DNA from: Bacilli bacterium
GTDB lineage: Bacteria; Bacillota_I; Bacilli_A; RF39; UBA660
DNA: 55,918 nucleotides
Assembly: GCA_017484125.1 (NCBI GenBank)
Contig: JAFUTV010000008.1
Coordinates: forward strand, 1-55,918
Direction of reading: 5' to 3'
Part shown: piece by piece, positions 1 to 7,976 of the stretch
How positions within the stretch are numbered: the stretch's first letter is position 1
How the letters are laid out: each line of letters opens with the position of its first letter
The notes under the pieces: model-generated
Told to the model about the DNA's origin: nothing
Seen by the model: only the letters and a program-made list of their open reading frames with translations
The model's database searches: none
Position numbers and translations under genes: made by a program

Positions 1-673
1 TACTGCTGGATACTTCCAAGCTGAAGTTACAAGAGTTGATGATGAAGTATTAGCAAATTCTGATAAAGTATCAAGTGGTACAGTTGAAATTGCTAATGGT
101 GAAATTAATTCAGGAACTGTTAGATTGTCAGTTGATGATGTTGAGTTAACATCAGACAAAATAAAAGATTTTGATGAAGCAGCTGGAAGTGATTTGAAAA
201 TAAATTCTTATTTAGATATTAATTTAAATAAAGTATTATATAAAGGTAGTGCTGATGATGTTTGGTCTGAACAAATACATCATTTAAATAATAAAGCATT
301 AATTTCATTAAAACTTGAAGATGGTGTAGATGCTAATAATTTAGTTATTGTCCATAATATTGATGATGGTGAAGAATTTGAGATTATTGAAATAGAAAGC
401 TATGATCCAGAAACAAATATTATTACATTCTATACAGATAGTTTTTCAAATTATGCTTTGGCAACAAGAACAAAAGCAACTAATACAGATGACAATTCAA
501 AAGCTTCAAATGAATCAACTTCAAAAACTTCAAATGAATCAAATTCAAAAACTTCAAATGAATCAAATCCAAAAACTGGAGATAATGTATTATTCTATGT
601 TTCAATGTTAGGATTAAGTATTATTGGACTTATAGGTGCTGGATTATATACTAAAAAGAAAATATTAAAATAA
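1..673 (+). CDS. 3' end of NPxTG-anchored surface protein (5' partial)
   Basis: The reading frame is open from base 2, so the true start lies upstream of the window; the first internal ATG-like start near 125 is not the real one. The visible part is an acidic, beta-rich extracellular region. It is followed by a low-complexity linker of about three SKTSNESN-type repeats (24-bp units, roughly 493-567). It ends with a sorting signal: NPKTGD, one hydrophobic helix, and a KKKILK tail. This is the arrangement covalently attached to peptidoglycan by a sortase. The motif matches that of the surface protein at 20639-21268 (NPETGD), so both are probably substrates of the sortase at 18912-20501. The function of the exported part is not recognisable. 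Confidence 0.85.
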   Translation, partial: TAGYFQAEVTRVDDEVLANSDKVSSGTVEIANGEINSGTVRLSVDDVELTSDKIKDFDEAAGSDLKINSYLDINLNKVLYKGSADDVWSEQIHHLNNKALISLKLEDGVDANNLVIVHNIDDGEEFEIIEIESYDPETNIITFYTDSFSNYALATRTKATNTDDNSKASNESTSKTSNESNSKTSNESNPKTGDNVLFYVSMLGLSIIGLIGAGLYTKKKILK

Positions 674-679
674 TTATAA

Positions 680-702
680 AGCTCAGAGAAATCTGGGTTT
701 TA
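680..702 (+). terminator. Rho-independent terminator of the surface-protein gene
   Basis: CTCAGA-GAAA-TCTGGG (682-697) forms a 6-bp stem with one G-U pair, followed by TTTT. It starts 9 bases after the stop. Confidence 0.6.
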
Positions 703-837
703 AAATGATTGAAAGTTTAAGATATTCTTATTATTTTATAAAAAAACATAATCCATAAGTCTTTGTAAAAGATACAACTTATAGATTTTTGAGTGGATAA
801 ATTTTGTATTATAAAATCAGTGGTTATTGTGTATTTA

Positions 838-943
838 TGGACTAAAAATATATATTTTATGGATTATTTTGCAAGTGCAAAATGTGAAATGATATCACAT
901 TTTTCTTTTTAAAATATAGTGAAAATTAATACTTTTTAGTCCA
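838..943. repeat. 106-bp palindromic element with 11-bp terminal inverted repeats
   Basis: TGGACTAAAAA at 838-848 is repeated as its exact reverse complement at 933-943. Between them lie two further nested palindromes: TTTTGCA-AG-TGCAAAA and AAATGTGA..TCACATTT followed by a T-rich run. The 674-1176 gap has no gene; this element is its main feature. It could be a MITE-like sequence, a small structured RNA or a pair of terminators. No second copy was seen in the window. Confidence 0.4.
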
Positions 944-1006
944 CAAATCTATTTAAAACACTACGTTTATTTCTAACATAACCATCACAACCTTTCTTTA
1001 AATGCA

Positions 1007-1036
1007 ACAAAAAAATCAATCATTTAAGATTGATTT
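1007..1036 (-). terminator. Terminator downstream of the TIR gene
   Basis: AAATCAATC (1013-1021) and GATTGATTT (1028-1036) pair, followed on the minus strand by a run of T (A run at 1007-1014). It lies about 140 bases past the TIR stop. Confidence 0.5.
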
Positions 1037-1176
1037 AATTATTAATATCGCAATTGGTGCGACGATTTTCTAATCTGGGGCACTAATTTAATTCATTAAG
1101 CACCGGTAAGTAAATAAAAAATTCATACATATTTGATGGTTTAATTATAACTCTTTATTTGTTGTTGATCAAGTTT

Positions 1177-1944
1177 TTAGCATGTTTCAATAATGTTTGT
1201 TAAATACTTATAATTATTCTTACTTATTTGTTGTAATATTAATAGATCTCCCATCTTAAATCCACTTTTACTTTTTAATGTTATTTCATATGGGAATCCT
1301 TTTGTTAAAACTCTATTAATTCTACATAAAACAAAATTTTTACCATTGTCTAGTGTTCCATCTGAATTAATACTAACTATGTCGGATTTTAATTCATATG
1401 ATATATCATCTATTGGATTACTGAATGCAAATGCAAATGCAGGATTAGGTTCTATTAGCTTTAATGCATCTATGGTTATATTTAATTCATATATATCATT
1501 TCTTTTGATAGTACATTTTAAATTTTCAAATTCTTTTTTATATTCATTTGAATCCGTTTCATCTATAATGTCGAATATATCTCTTAGTGCGTTATCAAAA
1601 CCATGATTATACATATCAATATACAATGTGCTAATTAGTATCTGAGGTGGATAACAATCATCTATTTTTACAGGAATGAATTTTATGCCATCCTTAGTAG
1701 CTTTATATAATGCACTTTGCCATTCCAAATCAACCATATTACTATTTAATGAATTTTTACTAATAAAGAAGAAAAACCATTTACATTTTGTTATTCCTTC
1801 ATTCATTTTTCCAATTATGTTTTCTCCTGGTTTAATAGACCAAGAATCGTAAAAGATATTTTCTTGTCCATATATTTCTTTTAATTTTAATGCTATTGGC
1901 TCTACAATATCTTTATCTTTGTAATTATGACTTAAAAAAATCAT
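1177..1944 (-). CDS. TIR-domain protein, candidate NAD-cleaving defence or signalling effector
   Basis: Residues 1-110 read as a bacterial TIR domain: the FLSHNYKDKDIV start, a helix, FYDSW, then a hydrophobic FFFFIS strand and the helix VDLEWQSAL with Glu74. Glu74 is the position expected for the catalytic glutamate of TIR NADases. Residues about 111-255 form a separate beta-rich domain that I do not recognise; it could sense a trigger or bind a partner. In bacteria, TIR proteins of this kind act in phage defence (Thoeris-like and stand-alone TIR systems) by degrading NAD or making signal nucleotides. No ThsA-like partner is visible next to it. The ATG is preceded by AGAAGGAACGAAC. It is transcribed away from the AlbA-type regulator at 2463, with 518 bases of structured DNA between. 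Confidence 0.75.
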   Translation of the reverse strand: MIFLSHNYKDKDIVEPIALKLKEIYGQENIFYDSWSIKPGENIIGKMNEGITKCKWFFFFISKNSLNSNMVDLEWQSALYKATKDGIKFIPVKIDDCYPPQILISTLYIDMYNHGFDNALRDIFDIIDETDSNEYKKEFENLKCTIKRNDIYELNITIDALKLIEPNPAFAFAFSNPIDDISYELKSDIVSINSDGTLDNGKNFVLCRINRVLTKGFPYEITLKSKSGFKMGDLLILQQISKNNYKYLTNIIETC

Positions 1945-2169
1945 GTTCGTTCCTTCTTTCTATTTGTTTTTGTAGAGAAACTAATTGCTATAATAATAAA
2001 AAATTCACCTCCTTTTTTACAAATCAATTTGACATTATTTGTGACAAGAAGTGAAAAATACATATTACATATTGCTTTATAATAAATATTTTGATATTAT
2101 TAAGTAGAACATGATCAATGTATTTTTCTATTTGTCTTGTTCATTTTGCCTATTTTGTCTGTAGGTTAT

Positions 2170-2265
2170 TTATGCAATGTAGTTGCATCTACATTGTGTA
2201 ACACTAAAACATTTGTTCTTCTGCAAATGTTTTTCTTTTGTTTTAACAAGCTGTTGCAGTGTTAC
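2170..2265 (+). ncRNA. Candidate structured RNA between TIR and AlbA genes
   Basis: The gap 1945-2462 has no gene but is dense in inverted repeats. CAATGTAG (2175-2182) pairs with CTACATTG (2189-2196). AAAACATTTG (2206-2215) pairs with CAAATGTTTT (2224-2233), followed by a T-rich tract, so it looks like a plus-strand terminator. TGTAACACT (2197-2205) is complementary to AGTGTTACA (2239-2247), which overlaps a third hairpin, AAGCTGT/ACAGCTT. The last two foldings exclude each other. Expression and class are unknown. Confidence 0.3.
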
Positions 2266-2370
2266 AGCTTAATAGTATCATAGTTTTTAGCATTCGACAA
2301 CTCTATATGCCAAAATAATAAAAAAAATTTCAATGGTTTACATTGTGAGGATATTTAAAAATTATCTTTA

Positions 2371-2410
2371 CCGAACGGAGCCGAACGAAGCCGAACGGAA
2401 CCGAACGAAA
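2371..2410. promoter_or_regulatory. Four tandem 10-bp CCGAACG repeats, probable operator of the AlbA-type regulator
   Basis: CCGAACGGAG, CCGAACGAAG, CCGAACGGAA and CCGAACGAAA follow each other without a gap, 53 bases before the start of the 2463 gene. They are strikingly GC-rich in otherwise AT-rich DNA. A 10-bp period places each unit on the same face of the helix. Autoregulation by the downstream winged-helix protein is an inference. Confidence 0.55.
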
Positions 2411-2462
2411 TTAATTGAATAATATTAATAAAAGATTTATAATTATATCAAGGAGGGTTGAC

Positions 2463-3767
2463 ATGTATAAAGAAGATGAAATAACTGAATTAAAAAGAGA
2501 ATTAACAAAAGATATAAAAAAAGAAATAGTTGCTTTTGCTAATACTAAAGGCGGAACTATTTATGTTGGAATAGATGATAATGGCAAGGTAGTTGGAGTA
2601 AAAGATTTTAAAAAAGATATTGAATCAATTACTAATATGATTAATCGTGGAATCAAATCAGATTTAACACTATTTACTAATGTTTATACTAAGGGTGTTG
2701 ATGGAAAAGAAGTAGTTATAATTGAAGTTCAATCAGCTCCAGATAAACCATATTATTTATCTGATAAAGGGTTAAAATCAAGTGGAGTATTTATAAGACA
2801 TGGTTCATCTTCAATTCCTGCCAGTGATGAAGCAATAAGAATGTTATTTCAACAAAATACTAATATTAATTTTGAAAGTGAAGAATCAAAAAAACAAGAA
2901 TTGCATTTCGATTATTTAATAAATAGTTTTAAAAATCATGGTATTGATTTAAATAAAGCTAATATGAAATCTTTAAATATTATTAATACTAAAAATAGGT
3001 ATACTAATTTAGGATTATTATTATCAGAAGAAAATCCGTTTACTATTAAATGTGCTATTTTTGATGGTATAAATAATATGAACTTTAGAGATAGAAAAGA
3101 ATTTACTGGATCTATATTAAATCAAGTTGATGAAGTGTTTAAATATTTAGATTTGTTTAATAGAGTAAAAGGAACAATTAAAGGATTAGTTAGAATAGAT
3201 CAAAAGGACTATCCAGACTATGCAGTAAGAGAAAGCTTACTAAATGCAGTTATTCATCGAAATTATAATTATAATGGAAGTATTATTGTTTCAATGTTTG
3301 ATAATAGAATAGAAATAGTATCACTTGGTGGACTTGTAAATGGATTATCATTAGATGAAATATATGATGGAGTTTCGCAATTAAGAAATCCAAATTTGGT
3401 TAATATTTTTCATAGATTAGAATATATTGAAAGTTTTGGAACAGGAATAGTAAGAATATTGGAATCATATGAACAATATGATGAAAAGCCAATTTTTAAA
3501 GATACACAAAATACATTTAGAGTAATACTATCAAATACTAACTATAATGAAATAACCAAAGAAAACAAAGTTGTTAATGATAACTTATCACAAGAAGAAA
3601 AAATAATTCAATTCATAAAAGCACATATCGCTATAACTAGAAAAGAAGCAGAAGAGTTACTTGGATTGTCTAAAACAAGAACATATGAAATATTAAATAA
3701 GTTAGTTGCTAGTGATGTACTTAAAAAAAATGGCGAGTCACATGCAACATTTTATACTTTAAGATAA
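2463..3767 (+). CDS. AlbA/Schlafen-type ATP-binding transcriptional regulator
   Basis: The start at 2463 (MYKEDEITELKREL) is preferred over an upstream in-frame codon because AAGGAGG sits 5 bases before it; this gives 434 residues. N-terminal residues about 5-120 form an AlbA_2 (divergent AAA/Schlafen-like) domain with the typical ELKREL, FANTKGG and VGIDD pattern. The middle part (about 250-345) has the HATPase_c_4 pattern: RESLLNAVIHRNY, NRIEIVSLGG, then ESFGTGI. The last 60 residues are a winged helix (ITRKEAEELLGLSKTRTYEIL). Proteins with this architecture are usually annotated as transcriptional regulators, and some occur in defence islands. The tandem CCGAACG repeats directly upstream are its likely binding site. 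The zinc-ribbon genes follow 30 bases downstream. Confidence 0.8.
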   Translation: MYKEDEITELKRELTKDIKKEIVAFANTKGGTIYVGIDDNGKVVGVKDFKKDIESITNMINRGIKSDLTLFTNVYTKGVDGKEVVIIEVQSAPDKPYYLSDKGLKSSGVFIRHGSSSIPASDEAIRMLFQQNTNINFESEESKKQELHFDYLINSFKNHGIDLNKANMKSLNIINTKNRYTNLGLLLSEENPFTIKCAIFDGINNMNFRDRKEFTGSILNQVDEVFKYLDLFNRVKGTIKGLVRIDQKDYPDYAVRESLLNAVIHRNYNYNGSIIVSMFDNRIEIVSLGGLVNGLSLDEIYDGVSQLRNPNLVNIFHRLEYIESFGTGIVRILESYEQYDEKPIFKDTQNTFRVILSNTNYNEITKENKVVNDNLSQEEKIIQFIKAHIAITRKEAEELLGLSKTRTYEILNKLVASDVLKKNGESHATFYTLR

Positions 3768-3797
3768 TGTTAGTAATATAGAATTTGGGTGATTTAT

Positions 3798-4517
3798 GTG
3801 AGTAAAAAGAAAAAAAATTGTATTCATTGTAATGAAGAAATTAGTAGTAATTTAATGCTATGTCCTTATTGTGGACATAGAACAACGAATAATAAATCTA
3901 ATAATAAATTATTTCCTATTATTTTAGTTATAACAATTATTTCTATTTTTTTAGTAGCAATAATTGCGGTTGCATTTAATAATAGTTTACAAAACAATTT
4001 AGATATTAACAATGTTTATAATAATGATAAATTAAATAAGAATAATACTAATTCAAATAGTAATAAATCCAATTCAAGTGATAACATAACCATAAAGAAG
4101 GAAGATGGGTTTATAAATACTAAATCAAAGGTAGTTAATAGTTTTGTAAATAATATTTTTAGTGATTTAAATGATAATTTGATTTTAGCTAATTTAGTGC
4201 AAAATGATATATATATGGTTACTTACATGGGAAAGAATGAAATTGATGGAGAGTTTATAACTTTTATTTTTAAAGAAGATGGCTCCTTTTATGAAATGAA
4301 TTTTACTTATTATAAAAATAATTCGAAAATTATGGAAGATGTATATAAAGTATTAACATATTCAAAATTTGCTTTTTCTTCATCTGATATTGAAGAAATC
4401 AAATTATATTTAAAAAATGAATCGTCTGGTGGTAAAAGTATTAAATATGGTAATTATTATATAAAAGTAACAAAATATAATAATTCAACATTATATATTA
4501 GATCAACTGAATGGTAA
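3798..4517 (+). CDS. Zinc-ribbon single-pass membrane protein
   Basis: The start is taken as GTG at 3798, because GGGTGA lies 5 bases upstream, the same signal type as in the next two genes. The protein begins with a zinc ribbon (CIHC ... CPYC, residues about 8-26). One transmembrane helix follows near residues 38-63, then an Asn/Ser/Lys-rich linker. The extracellular domain has about 140 residues and is of unknown function. It overlaps nothing upstream and its stop lies 20 bases before the next start. The neighbouring gene has the same layout, so the two proteins may form a pair. I cannot assign a function. Confidence 0.7.
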   Translation: MSKKKKNCIHCNEEISSNLMLCPYCGHRTTNNKSNNKLFPIILVITIISIFLVAIIAVAFNNSLQNNLDINNVYNNDKLNKNNTNSNSNKSNSSDNITIKKEDGFINTKSKVVNSFVNNIFSDLNDNLILANLVQNDIYMVTYMGKNEIDGEFITFIFKEDGSFYEMNFTYYKNNSKIMEDVYKVLTYSKFAFSSSDIEEIKLYLKNESSGGKSIKYGNYYIKVTKYNNSTLYIRSTEW

Positions 4518-4537
4518 TTTTGTGTGGAGTGAGTTAT

Positions 4538-5296
4538 ATGGAAAAAGAAAAAAGAAACTGTGGGCATTGTGGTGAAGAAGTAAATATAAATTTAAAAATA
4601 TGTCCATATTGTGGTTATACAGTGAAAGATGATAAATATGATTATGACAATAGGGGTACTAAAGAAAAGAATATTTTAAGTAACAGTATTTCTAATAATA
4701 GCAATAAAAAGTTAACAACTAAAGATAAGGTGGGAATTGCACTTATAATTTTAGGATTTATTTCGATTCCAAATCAACATACATTCAGTGGTATTGCTAC
4801 TAGTATATTATTTATATTGTTAGGTATTAGTTTATTATCATTTTTATATAATAGAGTACTAAGTAATATTAAGATAAAGAATTTGAATATAATACTTCCA
4901 ATTTTCTTAGTTATTTTGTACGGAATATCTAATGGCATATATAATAATTTATCATCAAATAACTATCGTTATGATTCAAATCAAAGAATAGAAGAAATTA
5001 AGAAAAAACTAACTAATTATAAATGGCCATCAAGTGATATGGCATCATTAATATCTAAGCCTAATTCTAATATAGGGATCATTGAATGGGAAACGTCAAA
5101 GGGATTTGTGGCATATATAGGTGAAATTTCAAAAGAAGAATTTGATGATTATGTAGAGAATTGTTCACTAAAAGGATTTAGTGTTGATTATCGAAAAGGC
5201 TCAGATTATTATTATGCTAGTAATAAAGATGGTTATAAATTATCGTTGAATTATGAAGGTGATAATGTCATCTTCATTAGACTAGAAAAAGAATAA
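4538..5296 (+). CDS. Second zinc-ribbon membrane protein
   Basis: The start ATG at 4538 follows GGAGTGAG. Residues 6-27 hold the zinc ribbon CGHC ... CPYC, closely related to that of the preceding protein. Two or three hydrophobic segments follow around residues 68-135. The C-terminal soluble part (about 150-252) begins with a predicted helix RIEEIKKKL and continues as a compact alpha/beta region containing ISKEEFDDYV. Such zinc-ribbon membrane proteins are common and poorly characterised in Firmicutes. It probably shares a transcript with the genes on either side (32 bases to the Mrr-type nuclease start). Confidence 0.7.
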   Translation: MEKEKRNCGHCGEEVNINLKICPYCGYTVKDDKYDYDNRGTKEKNILSNSISNNSNKKLTTKDKVGIALIILGFISIPNQHTFSGIATSILFILLGISLLSFLYNRVLSNIKIKNLNIILPIFLVILYGISNGIYNNLSSNNYRYDSNQRIEEIKKKLTNYKWPSSDMASLISKPNSNIGIIEWETSKGFVAYIGEISKEEFDDYVENCSLKGFSVDYRKGSDYYYASNKDGYKLSLNYEGDNVIFIRLEKE

Positions 5297-5328
5297 TAAT
5301 TGTAGAATATTTTATGGATGGTGATAAA

Positions 5329-6993
5329 ATGAATAATAATCATAATAGTTATACAAGATTAATGGAAATTATAAAGAATAATAGAACTTATGTTTTTCAA
5401 ACAATGGATCAAATTAATTATGCTATTGAACGTGCAAATGAAGATATTGATAAATGGCTCAATGCTTTGAATAATATTTCCAAAAATGTTGTTTTGGATA
5501 GTTTTAATAGTGAAGAATATTATAATAAAATGATGACAAAACTTGAAATAGATTTATATAAACCAATTGAAAAACCTAATGAAAGGAAAATAAGAAAAGA
5601 AGTTGGATGCATAAAAGAAAATAAATTTTTAGAAAAAATATTTAAAGATAGAAGAGAAGATAGGTTAAAAAAGGGTAAAGAATTTGAAAAAGTATGGAAT
5701 GAATTATATTCAAAATATGAAATTGAAGAAAAGAATAATTACGAAGAATACGAAAAATATAAAAAAAATATATTAAAAGAGCATAAAAAAGAAAATAAAA
5801 AAATATACGAAAAAAAGGAATTATTTTTAAAAAATAATGCTACTGAAATTAATGAAATCCTTGAAAAATATATACAAAAAATTGATGTAACTCAAAAATA
5901 TGGTGTAGAAGTTCATATTAGTTATAATAATGAAGAATGTAATATTAATCTTAGATTTCCTAAATATGATGACGAAGACTATTTCTTACTAATTAAAAGA
6001 TTTTTCGTTGTTAAAAGTCAGTCACAATTAAAGGGAACTGGTTTTTCTGATAGAGAATTGGAAGAAAACTATGAAACCTACGTTTTTAATGTAATGTTGT
6101 TGGTAGGTTCAAAAATTATGTATTATTTAAAAAATAATATTAAAAAAGTAACAATCAATTGTTATTCAAATGTATTGAATAATGTTAATGGAGAAATAGA
6201 AGATACTTTCTTTATTTCAACATACTTTTTAATAAATGATATTAATTTTTCGAAATTAAATTTTATAGATGCAAAAAGTTTTTTTAACAATCAAAATATG
6301 AGAGTTAAATATCCTTTAATTAATTATAATAAAATAATGCCATTTTCTACAAAAAATAAAACTGCAATTGATGTTATTAATAATGATATAGATGGTTTTG
6401 CTTTTGAAAAATTATCAAAACAACTATTAGAAAAAAATGGTTTTGATAATGTAGAGGTAACAAAAGCAAGTGGTGATTATGGTGCAGATGTAATTGCTTT
6501 TAAAGACGGAGTTAAGTATGCTATTCAATGTAAAAAATTTTCTTCTTCTGTAGGTGTTAAAGCAATTCAAGAAGTTATTGCAAGTAAGTCAATGTATCAT
6601 TGTCATGTTGGTGTTGTTCTTACAAATAACTTTTTTACACCAAATGCTATAAAACTTGCGGAGAGTAATGGAGTTCTTTTGTGGAACAAAACTAAATTGG
6701 AAGAAATGATTGGTAATTCTGATTATAGTAATACAATAAAAAAAAGTGCTTTTAATAAAGATGTTAGTAGTAGTATTAAAAAAAATAGTAGTTCTGGCAG
6801 TTATTTTCATGCTAATAATGTAGTTACTAAGAAAGTGTCTAAAGATAATGATTTAAAATTAGAAAATGAAATGAATGACCTTGATTTGGAAGATTGGCAG
6901 AAAGACTTAGTGCGTAAAGGAAATTATGATCCTGAAAACTTTGAAGAAGAAGATTTGGAAGAAGACGATTACTATTATGATGATATAGAATAG
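5329..6993 (+). CDS. Coiled-coil protein with C-terminal Mrr-type restriction endonuclease domain
   Basis: ATG 5329 with GGTGAT upstream is preferred to the in-frame ATG at 5314, which has no ribosome binding site; this gives 554 residues. Residues about 1-190 are charged helices likely to form coiled coil; 190-340 is a separate alpha/beta region. Residues about 353-465 are an Mrr_cat PD-(D/E)xK nuclease: FAFEKLSKQLL with Glu360, GADVIAF with Asp387, and QCKK with Gln400 and Lys402. The tail is very acidic (EEEDLEEDDYYYDD). Mrr-family enzymes cleave DNA, often modified or foreign DNA. The setting (TIR gene, AlbA gene, membrane zinc ribbons) suggests a defence role, but the specificity cannot be read from the sequence. 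Confidence 0.8.
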   Translation: MNNNHNSYTRLMEIIKNNRTYVFQTMDQINYAIERANEDIDKWLNALNNISKNVVLDSFNSEEYYNKMMTKLEIDLYKPIEKPNERKIRKEVGCIKENKFLEKIFKDRREDRLKKGKEFEKVWNELYSKYEIEEKNNYEEYEKYKKNILKEHKKENKKIYEKKELFLKNNATEINEILEKYIQKIDVTQKYGVEVHISYNNEECNINLRFPKYDDEDYFLLIKRFFVVKSQSQLKGTGFSDRELEENYETYVFNVMLLVGSKIMYYLKNNIKKVTINCYSNVLNNVNGEIEDTFFISTYFLINDINFSKLNFIDAKSFFNNQNMRVKYPLINYNKIMPFSTKNKTAIDVINNDIDGFAFEKLSKQLLEKNGFDNVEVTKASGDYGADVIAFKDGVKYAIQCKKFSSSVGVKAIQEVIASKSMYHCHVGVVLTNNFFTPNAIKLAESNGVLLWNKTKLEEMIGNSDYSNTIKKSAFNKDVSSSIKKNSSSGSYFHANNVVTKKVSKDNDLKLENEMNDLDLEDWQKDLVRKGNYDPENFEEEDLEEDDYYYDDIE

Positions 6994-7019
6994 GGTACAA
7001 AAATATGTACCTTATTTTC
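6993..7019 (+). terminator. Terminator of the zinc-ribbon/Mrr operon
   Basis: GGTAC (6994-6998) pairs with GTACC (7007-7011), followed by TTATTTTCTTTT. Confidence 0.6.
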
Positions 7020-7039
7020 TTTTAAAAATATTGATTATT

Positions 7040-7064
7040 GGTACACACTCGTGTATCATTTTTT
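7040..7064 (+). terminator. Second terminator hairpin at the island edge
   Basis: GGTACAC-ACTC-GTGTATC is followed by ATTTTTTA. A related but diverged hairpin lies at 13246-13272. Confidence 0.5.
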
Positions 7065-7072
7065 ATCAGGAT
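7040..7072 (+). repeat. Direct repeat, left copy (candidate att half-site)
   Basis: TTTTTTATCAGGAT at 7059-7072 is identical to 13267-13280. The 20 bases before each copy also align (GTAC..ACA..TC.GTGTAT). The copies bracket the ECF/ABC cassette and are near the serine recombinase gene, so they may be element ends. Confidence 0.4.
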
Positions 7073-7134
7073 TTAAGTTTTATATTATTTTTCAAAAAAC
7101 TTGGGAATTCTAAATTTTCTATGGTTATTTTCAA
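7066..7134 (-). pseudogene. Truncated copy of gene X (15522-15812)
   Basis: Minus-strand codons from a TTG at 7134 encode about 22 residues that match the first 22 of gene X almost exactly (KITIENL.FP..LKNNIKLKS), then stop with TGA at 7066-7068. The copy has TTG where gene X has ATG, with GGAGGTG upstream in both. Homology ends at the direct repeat, so the rest of the gene was lost or replaced by other DNA. Confidence 0.65.
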
Positions 7135-7250
7135 GATTATTCACCTCCAAACAATGAAAAAAGCCCATAATATCAAATATTATGAACTTTTATATTTAAA
7201 TCACACTAAAAGGTGCGAGCTAAAACACATATGGGGCAATCATAAGTAAG
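7073..7250. repeat. Partial duplicate of the gene X leader and tRNA-His flank
   Basis: This stretch aligns with 15752-16010: the start of gene X, the CACCTCCAAACAATGAAAAAAGCCC block, ACACATATGGGGC, and CATAAGTAA. In this copy ATGGGGC joins almost directly to CATAAGTAA, so the whole tRNA-His body and its TATAAT promoter are absent. The rest of 7135-7436 has no gene. Confidence 0.65.
7157..7187 (-). terminator. Attenuator-like hairpin, left copy
   Basis: On the minus strand GTTCATAATAT-TTG-ATATTATGGGC folds with two G-U pairs and runs into TTTTTT, 8 bases before GGAGG. The G-U pairs work only in the minus-strand RNA. Compared with the right copy (15835-15861), the stem is longer by complementary changes. 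Confidence 0.55.
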
Positions 7251-7371
7251 GTTACAAACACTAAAACAAATAAAAACTTCATATTGATAAATAAATTATA
7301 ACTCTGAATTTAAAGAATTACAAACCTTTATACAACCCAATACATAAAATAAATAAATTTTTATTAAAAAG

Positions 7372-7408
7372 TGTAACCTTTATCTTTTTTTATACACTAT
7401 ATAAGTGT
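7372..7408 (+). promoter_or_regulatory. Candidate ECF-type promoter and ACACT/AGTGT inverted repeat
   Basis: TGTAACC at 7372-7378 resembles ECF -35 elements. ACACT-ATATA-AGTGT (7394-7408) is a perfect inverted repeat about 30 bases before the sigma start. Autoregulation by the sigma factor is inferred. Confidence 0.35.
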
Positions 7409-7436
7409 AAGATATCTTATATGAGGAGTTGTTGAA

Positions 7437-7976
7437 GTGAAACATGAAAGTATTAATAAATACATAGTTAATAATGAATTAGATTTAGATTCTATAATTG
7501 ATAACTATACTCATTATATTAATAAAGTTATTAATAATATGTTTGGAAATAATTTAACCATTCAAGATAAGGAAGAAATACTAATTGATACTTTCTTTGT
7601 TCTATGGAAGAATTATACGGATAATAAGGAAATAAAAATACTTGATTCTTATCTTGCAGGAATATCTAAAAACTTAACTAAAAATAAATTAAAATCAATT
7701 AAGATACAAGTTAATTTTGATGATATCGAAATGTTAGAAAAATACTCTATATATGATAATTATGATGATGATAATTATATGATAAATTTATTATATCAGA
7801 GTGTTAATAAATTAAGTCAAAAAGATCAAGATATTGTTAATCTTTATTACTACTCATCTAAATCAATTAAAGAAATAGCAAATATTTTAAATATGAGTGA
7901 AACAAACATTAAAATAAAGTTATTTAGAATTAGAAAAAAATTAAATAAAGAGATAAGGAGTGAATTAAAATTATGA
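7437..7976 (+). CDS. ECF-subfamily RNA polymerase sigma factor
   Basis: The start is GTG at 7437 after GAGGAG. The protein has 179 residues, normal for this family. Region 2 lies near residues 20-90 (KEEILIDTFFVLWKN). Region 4 lies near 115-175, with SQKDQDIVNLYYYSSKSIKEIANILNMS and a helix-turn-helix ending in IKIKLFRIRKKL. It recruits RNA polymerase to special promoters. The stop overlaps the start of the membrane protein at 7973 by four bases, the usual arrangement of an ECF sigma factor and its regulator. Targets probably include its own promoter and perhaps the secreted-protein/ABC cassette downstream. Confidence 0.85.
   Translation: MKHESINKYIVNNELDLDSIIDNYTHYINKVINNMFGNNLTIQDKEEILIDTFFVLWKNYTDNKEIKILDSYLAGISKNLTKNKLKSIKIQVNFDDIEMLEKYSIYDNYDDDNYMINLLYQSVNKLSQKDQDIVNLYYYSSKSIKEIANILNMSETNIKIKLFRIRKKLNKEIRSELKL

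Noticed and set aside
2170-2265. Retron or type III toxin-antitoxin RNA
   Set aside because: No reverse transcriptase and no ToxN-like endoribonuclease gene is adjacent; kept only as an unclassified RNA candidate.
2371-2410. CRISPR array
   Set aside because: Units are 10 bp without spacers and no cas genes are near.
7031-7249. A plus-strand frame of 72 codons
   Set aside because: It runs antisense through the duplicated gene X leader and has no ribosome site; the similarity to the frame at 15718-16005 comes from the DNA duplication.
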